Source: Streptomyces ficellus
GTDB taxonomy: Bacteria > Actinomycetota > Actinomycetes > Streptomycetales > Streptomycetaceae
Length of the DNA stretch: 64,000 nt
Direction of reading: 5' to 3'
Assembly: GCF_009739905.1 (NCBI RefSeq)
Contig: NZ_CP034279.1
Span: forward strand, 2,976,001-3,040,000
Part shown: positions 34,695 to 43,595 of the stretch, piece after piece
Layout of the letters: every line of letters starts with the position of its first letter
How positions within the stretch are numbered: position 1 is the first letter of the stretch
The notes under the pieces: generated by a model
The model's input: only the letters and a program-made list of their open reading frames with translations
What the model was told of the DNA's origin: nothing
Database searches by the model: none
Program-made: the position numbers and the translations under genes

Positions 34695-34724
34695 ACATTA
34701 CACGGTCGGCCGCCGTTCGCCCAA
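34695..34724 (-). promoter_or_regulatory. Promoter of the tRNA-Thr/tRNA-Met/rpmG unit
   Basis: On the minus strand, TTGGGC (34719-34724) and TAATGT (34695-34700) are spaced by 18 bp; the -10 ends 11 bp before the tRNA 5' end. The remainder of the 390-bp gap up to 35073 shows no gene or repeat. Confidence 0.6.
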
Positions 34725-35073
34725 ATCCGATTCCCCGCGGCTACCCGGCCCCCGCGCCGCCACTCCCCAAAACGCTCACGGAACGCCCACCGCCCCCTTC
34801 CGGCGCCGCCACGGAGGGTCACCCCGGGCGGTCCGCCGGCCCGGCGGGCGGGGCGTCGGCCCCGTACATCCCCGAGGTCCCGTACGCCACTCGCGCCCCG
34901 CGCCGGTACGACTATTGCGCTCCTCCTCGATGCCCAGTGGGACGGCCCCTAGGCTCGGCTCACGCTGCGTGATCACGCCAGTACGCCCGTACACCCGCAC
35001 GGCCGGCGGCCCCGCCGCCCGCACGCCGCGGACCACGCCGAGCCACCGAGCCCCCGAGCCCGCCAGGAGCCCG

Positions 35074-36306
35074 ATGTCCTCCGACAGCCAGCAGCCGCAG
35101 CCGCCCGAGGGCGCCACCGCCGACGCCACCGCGCTGCTGCTGTGCGGCGCCCGCCTCACCGACGGCCGGACCGTCGACGTACGGCTCAGCGGCGGGCGCA
35201 TCGAAGCCGTCGGCACCGCGGGCAGCCTGCCCACCCACGGCGCCCGCGTCGACCTCGCCGGCTACCTGCTGCTGCCCGCCCCCGCCGAACCGCACGCCCA
35301 CGCCGACACCGCGCTCAGCGCCGACGGCCCCGGCCCCGTCTCGTACGCCACCGAGGACGTCCAGCGCCGCGCCACCGAGGCCGCGCTGCTCCAGCTCGGG
35401 CACGGGGCGACCGCACTGCGCGCCCACGTCCGGATCGGCGACGTCCAGGGGCTCGGCCCGCTGGAGGCGGTCCTCCAGGCGCGCCGCTCGCTGCGCGGGC
35501 TGGCCGACCTGACGGCGGTCGCCGTCCCGCGGCTGCTGACCGGTGTGGCGGGGGCGGACGGGCTGGCGATGCTGCGCGACGCGGTGAAGATGGGCGCCGG
35601 GGTGGTGGGCGGGTGCCCGGACCTGGACCCCGACCCGGCCGGGTACGCGGAGGCGGTGCTGGAGGTGGCCGCGGAGCACGGCTGCCCGGTCGACCTGCAC
35701 ACGGACGGCGACGACCCGGCGCGCCTCGCCCGGCTGGCCGCCATGGCGGGCGGTCTGCGGCCGGGGGTCACCATCGGGCCGTGCGGGGCGCTGGGGCGGC
35801 TTCCTGGCGACGCGGCGGGGCGGGCGGCCGACCAGCTCGCGGCGGCGGGCGTGACGGTCGCGTGCATGCCGCAGGGCGGCTGCGGCGGTACGGAGGTGCG
35901 CGGGGTCGCGCCCGTGCGGCTGTTGCGGGCGGCGGGCGTACGGGTCGCCGCCGGGAGCGGGGCGCTGCGGGACGTGGCCAACCCGGTGGGGCGGGGCGAT
36001 CCGCTGGAGGCGGCGTACCTGCTGGCCTCCCAGGGCGGGTTGCGGCCCGCGGAGGCGTACGGGGCGGTGAGCGGGGCCGCGCGGGAGGCGATGGGGCTGC
36101 CCGCGGTGCGGGTGGAGGCGGGGTTCCCGGCGGAGCTGCTGGCGGTGCGCGGGGAGCGGTTGTCGGGCGTGCTGTCGCTGGCGTACAGCCGGATCGTGGT
36201 GCACCGCGGCCGGGTGGTGGCGCGGACGAGCGCGGTGCGGGAGTACTGCGACTCGGCGGCGGCGCTCGAACTGCCGCGCCAGGGACGGCCGGACGCCCGC
36301 CCCTGA
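35074..36306 (+). CDS. Cytosine-deaminase-like amidohydrolase
   Basis: A 410-residue protein of the amidohydrolase superfamily. An N-terminal beta-sandwich half (LLLCGARLTDGRTVDVRLSGGRIEAV) is followed by the metal motif PHAHADTAL (HxH) and VDLHTDGDD, then GVTVACMPQGGCGGTE and the late loop AAGSGALRDVANPVGRGDPLEAAYLLA. The order resembles CodA-type cytosine deaminases and related N-acyl hydrolases. In that late loop the metal Asp expected after Gly-Ser is not obvious, so activity is uncertain. It stands alone downstream of tRNA-Thr on the other strand. Confidence 0.7.
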   Translation: MSSDSQQPQPPEGATADATALLLCGARLTDGRTVDVRLSGGRIEAVGTAGSLPTHGARVDLAGYLLLPAPAEPHAHADTALSADGPGPVSYATEDVQRRATEAALLQLGHGATALRAHVRIGDVQGLGPLEAVLQARRSLRGLADLTAVAVPRLLTGVAGADGLAMLRDAVKMGAGVVGGCPDLDPDPAGYAEAVLEVAAEHGCPVDLHTDGDDPARLARLAAMAGGLRPGVTIGPCGALGRLPGDAAGRAADQLAAAGVTVACMPQGGCGGTEVRGVAPVRLLRAAGVRVAAGSGALRDVANPVGRGDPLEAAYLLASQGGLRPAEAYGAVSGAAREAMGLPAVRVEAGFPAELLAVRGERLSGVLSLAYSRIVVHRGRVVARTSAVREYCDSAAALELPRQGRPDARP

Positions 36307-36477
36307 CCATCCGGATGCCCGCGCGGGGCGTCCTCGGCGGGCGGACCTCGGCGGGTGTCCTGACGGCCCGTCCGGCGCCGGTGTCCGTGCGTTCCGGGAT
36401 CCGTTCCGGCATTCGTTCCGGCCCGTCGGTGCCTGGTTCCTGCGCGTTTTCGGCTCCGGCGTCGTACGGTCGGGAGC

Positions 36478-37134
36478 ATGCGCATTGTCATCGCTGGAGG
36501 ACATGGTCAGATCGCCCTGCGACTGGAGCGGTTGCTGTCGGCGGGCGGGCACGACGTCGCGGGCATCATCCGCAACCCCGAACAGACCGACGCCTTGCGC
36601 GAGGCGGGTGCCGAACCGGTCGTCCTGGACCTGGAGTCGGCGACCGAGGACGAGGTCACCGCGGCGGTCACGGGCGCCGACGTGGTGGTCTTCGCGGCGG
36701 GCGCCGGCCCGGGCAGCGGCGCGGAGCGCAAGGCCTCCGTGGACCGCGGGGCGGCGGTGCTCTGCGCGGACGCGGCGGCCAGGGCGGGCGTACGGCGGTA
36801 CGTCGTCGTGTCGTCGATGGGCGCCGACGCCGGCCACCCGGGGGACGAGATCTTCGACGCGTACCTGCGGGCGAAGGGGGCGGCGGACGACTACGTACGC
36901 GCCAAGCGGGGCCTCGACTGGACGATCCTCAAGCCCGGCATGCTGACGAACGACGCCGGCACCGGCCTGGTGCGGCTGGAGGCGGCCACCGGACGCGGGC
37001 CGGTACCGCGCGACGACGTGGCGGCGGTCCTGGCCGAGCTGGTTGAGACGCCGGCCACGGCGGGGCTGACGCTGGAGCTGATCAGCGGGTCCGTACCGGT
37101 GACGGTCGCGGTGAAGGCGGTCGCGGGCCAATGA
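36478..37134 (+). CDS. NAD(P)-binding protein, atypical SDR (NAD(P)H-binding Rossmann)
   Basis: A 218-residue Rossmann protein. MRIVIAGGHGQIALRLERLL is a GxxGxxx NAD(P) motif; VVVSSMGAD and the AKGAADDYVRAKRGLDWTILKPGMLTND region fit the YwnB/atypical SDR group. The specific reaction is unknown. Its TGA overlaps the start of the next gene (ATGA), so the two are coupled. The 171-bp upstream gap contains GTTCCGG-containing direct repeats near 36390-36420. Confidence 0.8.
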   Translation: MRIVIAGGHGQIALRLERLLSAGGHDVAGIIRNPEQTDALREAGAEPVVLDLESATEDEVTAAVTGADVVVFAAGAGPGSGAERKASVDRGAAVLCADAAARAGVRRYVVVSSMGADAGHPGDEIFDAYLRAKGAADDYVRAKRGLDWTILKPGMLTNDAGTGLVRLEAATGRGPVPRDDVAAVLAELVETPATAGLTLELISGSVPVTVAVKAVAGQ

Positions 37135-37649
37135 CCTTCGCCGAACCGGTCGTGGTGGAGCGCCCCGAGCAGCCCTACGTCTTCATGCGCCGGTCGGTGC
37201 GGATGGACGGCTTCGGCGAGATCGCCGACCGGCTGCCGGAGCTGGTCGGGTGGCTGGGGGCGCGGGACATCGAGCTCGCCGACGCCCCGTTCTTCCGCTT
37301 CGTCACCGTCGACATGGCGGGCGAGTCGGAGGTGGAGGCCGGTGTTCCGGTCGCCCCGCTCCCCTCGCTCCCGGAACCTGAGGGCGACGTCGGCGTGGCG
37401 CTGCTCCCGGCCGGCCGCTACGCGACGCTGACCCATGTCGGCCACCCCGACCGGCTGTTCGCCGCGGCCGCCGCCCTGCGGGAGTGGGCGGACGAGCGGG
37501 GCCTGGCGTGGGACATGCGGGAGGTGGACGGCGTCGAGCGGTGGGGCTGCCGTATCGAGTCCTACCGCACGGACCCCCGGGTCGAACCGGACCCGTCCCG
37601 GTGGGAGACGGAACTCGCCTTCCGCCTCGCCGACCGGCCGTCGCCCTGA
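37131..37649 (+). CDS. GyrI-like small-molecule-binding domain protein
   Basis: A 172-residue protein of the GyrI-like (bacterial transcription activator effector-binding) fold: ERPEQPYVFMRRSVRMDGFGEIADRLPELVGWL, FFRFVTVDMAGESEVEAGVPV, VALLPAGRYATLTHVGHPDRLF and ESYRTDPRVEPDPSRWETELAFRL. It has no DNA-binding domain, so it is a stand-alone ligand binder or possible hydrolase, coupled to the upstream dehydrogenase. Confidence 0.8.
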   Translation: MTFAEPVVVERPEQPYVFMRRSVRMDGFGEIADRLPELVGWLGARDIELADAPFFRFVTVDMAGESEVEAGVPVAPLPSLPEPEGDVGVALLPAGRYATLTHVGHPDRLFAAAAALREWADERGLAWDMREVDGVERWGCRIESYRTDPRVEPDPSRWETELAFRLADRPSP

Positions 37650-37717
37650 CGTATCCCCGCCCGGCCGGCCGGCCCCAGCGGGCTGGCCGGTCGTTCGTTC
37701 GGTCGGTCGGGAACGCA

Positions 37718-37756
37718 AACGGCCCCTGATCGCGTTTCCGCAGATCAGGGGCCGTT
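37718..37756. terminator. Bidirectional terminator downstream of the GyrI-like gene and tRNA-Tyr
   Basis: A perfect 14-bp stem (AACGGCCCCTGATC against 37743-37756) with an 11-base loop. It is 7 bp from the 3' end of tRNA-Tyr and about 70 bp past the GyrI-like stop. Confidence 0.85.
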
Positions 37757-37763
37757 CATCGCG

Positions 37764-37845
37764 TGGCGGCGCCAGGATTCGAACCTGGGTAGGCTAAGCC
37801 GACGGATTTACAGTCCGTTCCCATTGGCCACTCGGGCACACCGCC
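37764..37845 (-). tRNA. tRNA-Tyr (GTA anticodon)
   Basis: An 82-base tRNA with a long variable arm on the minus strand (5' GGCGGTGTGCCCGAGTGG). The anticodon loop CTGTAAA gives GTA. The T-arm is CCAGGTTCGAATCCTGG; no CCA is encoded beyond the discriminator A. Confidence 0.94.
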
Positions 37846-38049
37846 ATGGGATGTCGCCTGGAGGATGGCCGCTTTTCGGCGGTGCTCCCCGGCAACGACG
37901 TAAACAATACCCGATGTCCGGGGGTGCTTCGCCACCGGATTGATCAGCACTCGCGGCGGGCGGGATGGCTAGGCTTTGCGGTGGCGGTCCGGGGAGCCCG
38001 GACGCACCACAGCCAACCTCTACGCACGCGACCCAAGGAGCCACAGGAC

Positions 38050-38538
38050 ATGGCCGACTCCAGTTTCGACATCGTCTCGAAGGTCGAGCGGCAGGAGGTC
38101 GACAACGCCCTCAACCAGGCGGCGAAGGAGATCTCGCAGCGCTACGACTTCAAGAACGTCGGGGCCTCCATCGCCTGGTCCGGCGAGAAGATCCTGATGC
38201 AGGCGAACTCCGAGGAGCGGGTCAAGGCCATCCTCGACGTCTTCGAGTCAAAGCTGATCAAGCGGGGCATCTCGCTGAAGTCGCTCGACGCCGGCGAGCC
38301 GCAGATCTCCGGCAAGGAGTACAAGATCTTCGCCTCCATCGAGGAGGGCATCTCCCAGGACAACGCCAAGAAGGTGGCGAAGATCATCCGCGACCAGGGG
38401 CCCAAGGGCGTCAAGGCGCAGGTGCAGGGCGACGAGCTGCGGGTCAGCTCGAAGAGCCGGGACGACCTCCAGGCCGTGATCTCGCTCCTGAAGGGCCAGG
38501 ACTTCGACTTCGCCCTCCAGTTCGTGAACTACCGCTAG
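38050..38538 (+). CDS. yajQ: YajQ-family nucleotide-binding protein
   Basis: A 162-residue UPF0234/YajQ protein: [28 protein letters not shown] at the start, RYDFKN and [11 protein letters not shown] in the middle, and [24 protein letters not shown] at the end. Two RNA-binding-like ferredoxin folds are expected. Xanthomonas and Pseudomonas homologues bind cyclic di-GMP; whether this protein does is unknown. The ATG at 38050 follows an AAGGAG site. Confidence 0.93.
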   Translation: MADSSFDIVSKVERQEVDNALNQAAKEISQRYDFKNVGASIAWSGEKILMQANSEERVKAILDVFESKLIKRGISLKSLDAGEPQISGKEYKIFASIEEGISQDNAKKVAKIIRDQGPKGVKAQVQGDELRVSSKSRDDLQAVISLLKGQDFDFALQFVNYR

Positions 38539-38620
38539 GGCACGCCTCGGACCGGTCGGCGACCGGTCACCGGGCGGATCGGGGGCGGACACGGCTGCGG
38601 CCGGCCCGCCCCCGCCCGTT

Positions 38621-38695
38621 GTCCGGCACGAATCGCGGTCCGGCACAGATCGTGGCGCCGCACCGATCGTGGCGCCGGCACCGATCGTCGTGTCC
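38621..38695. repeat. Imperfect ~18-bp tandem repeats upstream of ogt-alkB
   Basis: Four degenerate copies of a GTCCGGCACNGATCGTGGC-like unit run from 38621 to about 38695 in the 233-bp gap between yajQ and the methyltransferase gene. The GATCGTGGCGCC core is exact in two copies. They could be a regulator array. Confidence 0.5.
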
Positions 38696-38771
38696 GAAAG
38701 CCGCCAGCCCGCTGGTCAGGGCGGACGCACACTGGTGGGGACGCGGGGATGGGCGAGGAAGGGAACGGATC

Positions 38772-39269
38772 ATGACGGTGTACGCGTACGTGGACGGCCC
38801 GCTGGGCGAGATGCTGCTGGTCGGCGAGGAGTACGCGGACGGCCGGACCGTGCTCGCCTCCCTCTCCCTGCCCGGGCAGAAGGGCGCGGCGGTCGTCCGG
38901 GAGGGCTGGCGGCACGCCCCCGGGGCGTTCGAGGGCATCGCGGCGCAGCTCCGGTCGTACTTCACGGGCGGGCTGACCCGCTTCGACCTTACGTACGCCG
39001 ACGCCGGGACCGACTTCCAGCGGCGGGTGTGGCGGGCCGTGGACGACATTCCGTACGGCGCGACCGTGACGTACGGGGAGATCGCGGCGCGCGTCGGTGC
39101 GCCGGGGGCCGGGGTGCGGGCGGTGGGGACCGCGATCGGGCGCAATCCGCTCCTGGTGGTGCGGCCCTGCCACCGGGTGATCGGCGCGGACGGGGCGCTG
39201 CGGGGGTACGCGGCCGGGCTGGAGCGCAAGGAGCGGCTGCTCGGGCTGGAAGGCGCACTCGTACGGTGA
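38772..39269 (+). CDS. ogt: Methylated-DNA--protein-cysteine methyltransferase
   Basis: A 165-residue O6-alkylguanine-DNA alkyltransferase. The active site VVRPCHRVIGADGALRGYAAGLERK contains the acceptor Cys133, and the DNA-binding HTH (ATVTYGEIAARVGAPGAGVRAVGTAIGRNP) precedes it. It takes the alkyl group from damaged guanine in a suicide reaction. The stop overlaps the start of alkB (GTGA), forming an alkylation-repair operon. The ATG at 38772 is chosen because the frame upstream is non-homologous. Confidence 0.93.
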   Translation: MTVYAYVDGPLGEMLLVGEEYADGRTVLASLSLPGQKGAAVVREGWRHAPGAFEGIAAQLRSYFTGGLTRFDLTYADAGTDFQRRVWRAVDDIPYGATVTYGEIAARVGAPGAGVRAVGTAIGRNPLLVVRPCHRVIGADGALRGYAAGLERKERLLGLEGALVR

Positions 39270-39952
39270 CGGGTGCGGCGTCCGGTGACGACGGGCTCTT
39301 CGCGGTGGAGCGGGAGCGGACGGAGATCGCGCCCGGTGCGGTGCACGTGCCGGGCTGGTTGTCCGTGGAGCGGCAGCGGGAGCTGGTGGCGGCGTGCCGG
39401 GAGTGGGCGCGTGGACCGGTGCCGATGCGGCACACGGTGCTCCCGGGCGGTGGCGTGATGTCGGTGCGGACGGTGTGTCTGGGCTGGCACTGGCAGCCGT
39501 ACCGGTACGCGCGGACGGCCGGTGACGTGAACGGCGCCCCGGTGGCTCCCTTCCCGGACTGGCTGGCGGACCTGGGGCGGGAGGCGCTGGTCGCGGCCTA
39601 TGGCCGGACCGGCGGGTACGCCCCGGACACGGCGCTGATCAACTTCTACGACGGGGCGGCCCGCATGGGGATGCACCAGGACAAGGAGGAGCGGTCCGGT
39701 GCCCCGGTGGTGTCGCTGAGCATCGGGGACAGTTGCGTCTTCCGGTTCGGGAACACCGGGTCGCGCGGCCGCCCGTACAGGGACGTGGAGTTGGTGTCGG
39801 GGGATCTGTTCGTCTTCGGCGGGCCGTCGCGCTTCGCGTACCACGGTGTGCCGAGAATCCTGCCGGGTACGGCCGATCCGGCGGTCGGGCTGGAGTCGGG
39901 CCGGCTGAACATCACGCTGCGGGAGACGGGGCTGTCGGGTAGTTCCAGGTAG
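39266..39952 (+). CDS. alkB: AlkB-family Fe(II)/2-oxoglutarate dioxygenase
   Basis: A 228-residue AlkB from a GTG that overlaps the ogt stop. It removes methyl groups from N1-methyladenine and N3-methylcytosine by oxidation. NFYDGAARMGMHQDKEE supplies His137 and Asp139 and AYHGVPR supplies His193 as iron ligands; RLNITLR at the C-terminus binds 2-oxoglutarate. The LGWHWQPYRYA lid matches bacterial AlkB. Together with ogt it gives direct reversal of alkylation damage. Confidence 0.93.
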   Translation: MTGAASGDDGLFAVERERTEIAPGAVHVPGWLSVERQRELVAACREWARGPVPMRHTVLPGGGVMSVRTVCLGWHWQPYRYARTAGDVNGAPVAPFPDWLADLGREALVAAYGRTGGYAPDTALINFYDGAARMGMHQDKEERSGAPVVSLSIGDSCVFRFGNTGSRGRPYRDVELVSGDLFVFGGPSRFAYHGVPRILPGTADPAVGLESGRLNITLRETGLSGSSR

Positions 39953-39970
39953 TCCCCCGCCCCGCCTCGT

Positions 39971-40240
39971 TCAGCGGGAGCGGGAGTGGCCGAACAGGAT
40001 GCGGTACGCGATGAGCAGCACCAGCGAGCCGCCTATCGCCGCGAACCAGGTGGGACCGTCGTAGAACTGGTTGCTGATCGGCCGGTCGAGGAAGCGGGCC
40101 GACAGCCAGCCGCCGACGAAGGCGCCCGCGACGCCGATGAGCGTGGTGCCGATCAGCCCGCCGGGGTCACGGCCGGGCAGCAGCACCTTGGCGATGACGC
40201 CGGCCACCAGCCCGAGGATGATCCAGCTGAGGATGTCCAT
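39971..40240 (-). CDS. GlsB/YeaQ/YmgE-family stress-associated membrane protein
   Basis: An 89-residue membrane protein with three Gly-rich membrane segments (ILSWIILGLVAGVIAKVLL, GGLIGTTLIGVAGAFVGGWL, TWFAAIGGSLVLLIAYRILFG), the transglycosylase-associated family pattern. The function is unknown; homologues are stress-linked. It is divergent from the APC permease gene. Confidence 0.88.
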   Translation of the reverse strand: MDILSWIILGLVAGVIAKVLLPGRDPGGLIGTTLIGVAGAFVGGWLSARFLDRPISNQFYDGPTWFAAIGGSLVLLIAYRILFGHSRSR

Positions 40241-40326
40241 GCCGTGAACCTGCCTTTCGTACGGTGTTGTCCGGAAGGACGCCCGGGGGGCGGGGGGTGG
40301 TTGCGGAGATCAGTAGGGTGCGGCCC

Positions 40327-41541
40327 ATGACACAGGAGCTGCGGCGTTCGCTGGGCCTCTTCGACGCGGTCGTCATCGGGCTGGGGTCGATGGTGGGCGC
40401 GGGGATCTTCGTCGTGCTCGGGCCCGCTGCGGAGGCGGCCGGGAACGGGCTGCTGCCGGCCCTGGCCCTGGCGGGGGCCGTCGCGTACTGCAACGCCATG
40501 GCGTCGGCACGGCTGGCCGCCCGGTATCCGGCTTCGGGCGGAACATATGTGTACGGTCGCGAACGGCTGGGGCCTTTCTGGGGGTATCTGGCGGGCTGGG
40601 GCTTCGTCGTCGGCAAGACCGCCTCGTGTGCGGCGATGGCGCTGGCGGTCGGGACGTACGCATGGCCGGATCAGGCGCACGCGGTGGCGGCCGCGGTCGT
40701 CGTGGCGCTGACGGCCGTGAACTACCGGGGCGTCCAGAAGTCGGCGCTGCTCACGCGCGTCCTGGTGGCGGGCGTGCTGGCGGTCCTGGCCGCGGTGGTC
40801 GTGTCCTCCCTCCGGTCGGGCGCGGTGGATCCCGCGCGGCTGGGCCCGTCCGGGGGCATGACGGCGGGCGGGGTGCTCCAGGCGGCCGGGCTGCTGTTCT
40901 TCGCGTTCGCCGGGTACGCGCGGATCGCCACTCTCGGCGAGGAGGTGCGGGACCCGGCGCGGACCATCCCGCGGGCGGTTCCGCTGGCGCTGGGTGTCGC
41001 GCTGGTCGTGTACGCGGCCGTGGCGGTCTCCGTCCTGTCGGTGCTGGGCGCACGGGAGTTGGGCGCGTCGGCGGCTCCCCTGGTGGACGCCGCACGCGCC
41101 GCGGGGGCGGACTGGCTGGTGCCGGTGGTGCGGGTGGGCGCGGTGGCGGCCGCTTCGGGTTCCCTGCTGGCGCTGCTCCTCGGGGTGTCCCGTACGACGC
41201 TGGCGATGGCGCGCGACGGCCACCTGCCGGGTGCGCTCGCCGCCGTCCACCCGCGCTTCCGGGTGCCGCACCACGCGGAGCTGGCGGTGGGGCTGGTCGT
41301 CGCGGTGGTGGCGGCGACGGCGGATGTGCGCGGGGCGATCGGCTTCTCGTCGTTCGGGGTGCTGGTCTACTACGCGGTCGCCAACGCCTCCGCCTGGACC
41401 CTCGGTTCGGGGCGGGTCCTGGCGGTGGCGGGGCTGGCGGGCTGCCTGGCGCTCGCGTTCGCCCTGCCGGTGTCGTCCGTGCTGGCGGGCACGGCGGTCC
41501 TGGCGGCGGGCGCGGTGATGTACGCGGTGCGGCGGAGCTGA
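40327..41541 (+). CDS. APC-superfamily amino acid permease
   Basis: A 404-residue transporter with about 12 hydrophobic segments. SLGLFDAVVIGLGSMVGAGIFVVLG is the TM1 substrate-binding signature of the APC family and YPASGGTYVYGRERLGPFWGYLAGW is the TM3 motif. It probably imports or exchanges an amino acid or a related cation; the substrate cannot be told. The ATG at 40327 gives a normal N-terminus. It has no operon partner. Confidence 0.88.
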   Translation: MTQELRRSLGLFDAVVIGLGSMVGAGIFVVLGPAAEAAGNGLLPALALAGAVAYCNAMASARLAARYPASGGTYVYGRERLGPFWGYLAGWGFVVGKTASCAAMALAVGTYAWPDQAHAVAAAVVVALTAVNYRGVQKSALLTRVLVAGVLAVLAAVVVSSLRSGAVDPARLGPSGGMTAGGVLQAAGLLFFAFAGYARIATLGEEVRDPARTIPRAVPLALGVALVVYAAVAVSVLSVLGARELGASAAPLVDAARAAGADWLVPVVRVGAVAAASGSLLALLLGVSRTTLAMARDGHLPGALAAVHPRFRVPHHAELAVGLVVAVVAATADVRGAIGFSSFGVLVYYAVANASAWTLGSGRVLAVAGLAGCLALAFALPVSSVLAGTAVLAAGAVMYAVRRS

Positions 41542-41678
41542 CGCCCCGCGCGCGTCATATTCGGGCGACGACCGCGTCCGGGCCGCCGGCCGGCAACTGC
41601 TGTTCCTCGGTCATGTGTTCATGGTGCACCACGGCACTGACAACCGACAGAGATCCGGGCGACGGTGGCGTGCAGTCG

Positions 41679-42071
41679 TCAACGGGTCGCGAAGGGCCGG
41701 TCGGTCGGGACGATCTCCTTGCCCAGGGGCAGCAGGGAGACCGGGATGAGCTTGAAGTTCGCGATGCCCAGCGGGATGCCGATGATGGTGACGCACAGGG
41801 CGATGCCGGTGACGACGTGCCCGAGCGCCAGCCACCAGCCGGCCAGCACCAGCCACAGCACGTTGCCGACGCACGACGCGGCTCCGGCGTCCCGGCGCTC
41901 GACGACGGTCTGGCCGAAGGGCCACAGCGCGTAGAGGCCGACGCGGAAGGCGGCCAGGCCGAAGGGGATGCCCAGGATGGTGATGCAGAGCAGCAGACCC
42001 GCGACCATGTAGCCGAGGAACAGCCAGAAGCCGCCCAGCAGCAGCCATATGACGTTGAGGATTGCTTTCAT
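41679..42071 (-). CDS. YccF-domain membrane protein
   Basis: A 130-residue protein with two YccF repeats: [33 protein letters not shown] (about 6-38) and [33 protein letters not shown] (about 69-101). The function is unknown. It overlaps htpX by ATGA and is its second gene. Confidence 0.88.
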   Translation of the reverse strand: MKAILNVIWLLLGGFWLFLGYMVAGLLLCITILGIPFGLAAFRVGLYALWPFGQTVVERRDAGAASCVGNVLWLVLAGWWLALGHVVTGIALCVTIIGIPLGIANFKLIPVSLLPLGKEIVPTDRPFATR

Positions 42072-42931
42072 GGGCGGCGACCTGCCATCTGTTCGAGTCG
42101 GGCGATGCGTTCCGCCATCGGCGGATGTGTCGAGAACATCTTGGCGAACCCCTGACCCGGGCGGAACGGGTTCGCGATCATCATGTGACTGGCCGTCTCG
42201 ATCCGGGGTTCCGGCGGCAGGGGCAGCTGCTTGGTGCCCGCCTCCAGTTTCCGCAGGGCACTGGCCAGGGCGAGCGGGTCTCCGGTGAGCTGGGCTCCGG
42301 AGGCGTCCGCCTCGTACTCCCGGGAGCGGCTGATGGCCAGCTGGATGACGGACGCGGCGAGCGGGCCCAGCAGCATGATCAGCAGCATGCCGAGCAGGCC
42401 CGGGCCGTCGTCGTCGTCGGAGCGGCCGGTGGGGATCAGCCAGGCGAAGTGCACCAGGAACATGATCACGGAGGCGAGCGCTCCGGCGACCGACGAGATC
42501 AGGATGTCCCGGTTGTAGACGTGGCTCAGCTCGTGGCCGATGACCCCGCGCAGTTCGCGTTCGTCGAGGAGCTGGAGGATGCCCTCCGTGCAGCAGACCG
42601 CCGCGTTGCGCGGGTTGCGCCCGGTCGCGAACGCGTTGGGGGCCTGCGTGGGCGAGATGTAGAGGCGGGGCATCGGCTGGCGGGCCTGCGTGGAGAGCTC
42701 ACGGACCATCCGGTACAGCTGCGGGGCCTGGAACTCGCTCACCGGGCGCGCCCGCATGGCGCGCAGCGCGAGCCGGTCGCTGTTCCAGTACGCGTACGCG
42801 TTGGTGCCGAGGGCCACGACGAGCGCGACGACGAGGCCCGTACGGCCGAAGAAGCTGCCGATCAGGATGATGAGTGCGGACAGTCCCCCGAGGAGTACGG
42901 CGGTCTTCAGCCCGTTGTGCCGGCGGTGCAC
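42068..42931 (-). CDS. htpX: Membrane zinc metalloprotease HtpX
   Basis: HtpX, 287 residues from a GTG at 42931 that follows a GGAGGG site. Two N-terminal membrane segments ([39 protein letters not shown]) precede the M48 motif [14 protein letters not shown] (His133, Glu134, His137) and the third ligand in [10 protein letters not shown]. It removes damaged membrane proteins. It is translationally coupled to the YccF gene. Confidence 0.92.
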   Translation of the reverse strand: MHRRHNGLKTAVLLGGLSALIILIGSFFGRTGLVVALVVALGTNAYAYWNSDRLALRAMRARPVSEFQAPQLYRMVRELSTQARQPMPRLYISPTQAPNAFATGRNPRNAAVCCTEGILQLLDERELRGVIGHELSHVYNRDILISSVAGALASVIMFLVHFAWLIPTGRSDDDDGPGLLGMLLIMLLGPLAASVIQLAISRSREYEADASGAQLTGDPLALASALRKLEAGTKQLPLPPEPRIETASHMMIANPFRPGQGFAKMFSTHPPMAERIARLEQMAGRRP

Positions 42932-43077
42932 GGTACGCCCTCCAAGTGGTGCGGCAGGGGGACCCTTTGCCTGGTGCTGGTCCACTGCTCAGTGGACCCT
43001 CCCGTACTGGTCAACGCCAGGCGGGCATGGCGGGTTCCCTGGTGCGCCGGGGGGCGGGGGTGGGCCGTTCGGGTGAC

Positions 43078-43533
43078 TCAGCGCTGGGCGGGCAGGCCGG
43101 CCTTCTGGAGGGCCTCGGGCACCGGCTCGACCTCGCTGGTGCAGTGGGCGCAGCGGCTGGCGACGGCCGGGATCTCGGTGTAGCAGCGCGGGCAGTCGCG
43201 TACCGCCGCCTTGATGTCGAAGGGCTCGTCGCGCTTGAAGCGGGTCTGGATCTTCATCATCGGCAGGACGACGCAGAAGTAGAGCACCACCGCGGTGATC
43301 AGGAACGCGAGGGCGGCGCTGATGAACAGGCCATAGGGGAACTTGGCGTTCCTGACCACGAAGTAGGAGTGGCTGAAGTCACCCACGGTGCCGGTGGCGA
43401 GGCCGATGAGCGGGGTGATGAAGGCGTTGCTGAAGGCGGTGACGACCGCCGTGAAGGCCGCGCCGACGGCGAGGCCGATGGCCATGGAGATGACGTTCCC
43501 GCGGAGGAAGAAGTCCTTGAAACCGTTCAGCAC
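43078..43533 (-). CDS. mscL: Large-conductance mechanosensitive channel MscL with zinc-ribbon tail
   Basis: MscL, 151 residues from a GTG at 43533 behind AGGAGC. LNGFKDFFLRGNVISMAIGLAVGAAFTAVVTAF is the gating helix TM1; a second membrane segment is FISAALAFLITAVVLYFCVVLPM. After the charged tail a zinc ribbon (CPRCYTEIP and CAHCTSEV) extends the protein beyond classical MscL. It opens under membrane tension to release osmolytes. The role of the ribbon is unknown. Confidence 0.92.
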   Translation of the reverse strand: MLNGFKDFFLRGNVISMAIGLAVGAAFTAVVTAFSNAFITPLIGLATGTVGDFSHSYFVVRNAKFPYGLFISAALAFLITAVVLYFCVVLPMMKIQTRFKRDEPFDIKAAVRDCPRCYTEIPAVASRCAHCTSEVEPVPEALQKAGLPAQR

Positions 43534-43595
43534 GGCCGTGCTCCTAGGTAGTGCGTGGGGTGTGTGGGGGCTGTGGGCCCTGGCGTTGGAGGGGG

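Noticed and set aside
36385..36430. GTTCCGG direct repeats as an operator
   Set aside because: The copies are short and irregular and may be compositional; no regulator is near.
37965..39269. A 434-residue methyltransferase starting inside yajQ
   Set aside because: The part before 38772 is a shadow of yajQ and intergenic sequence; the alkyltransferase family starts at the ATG at 38772.
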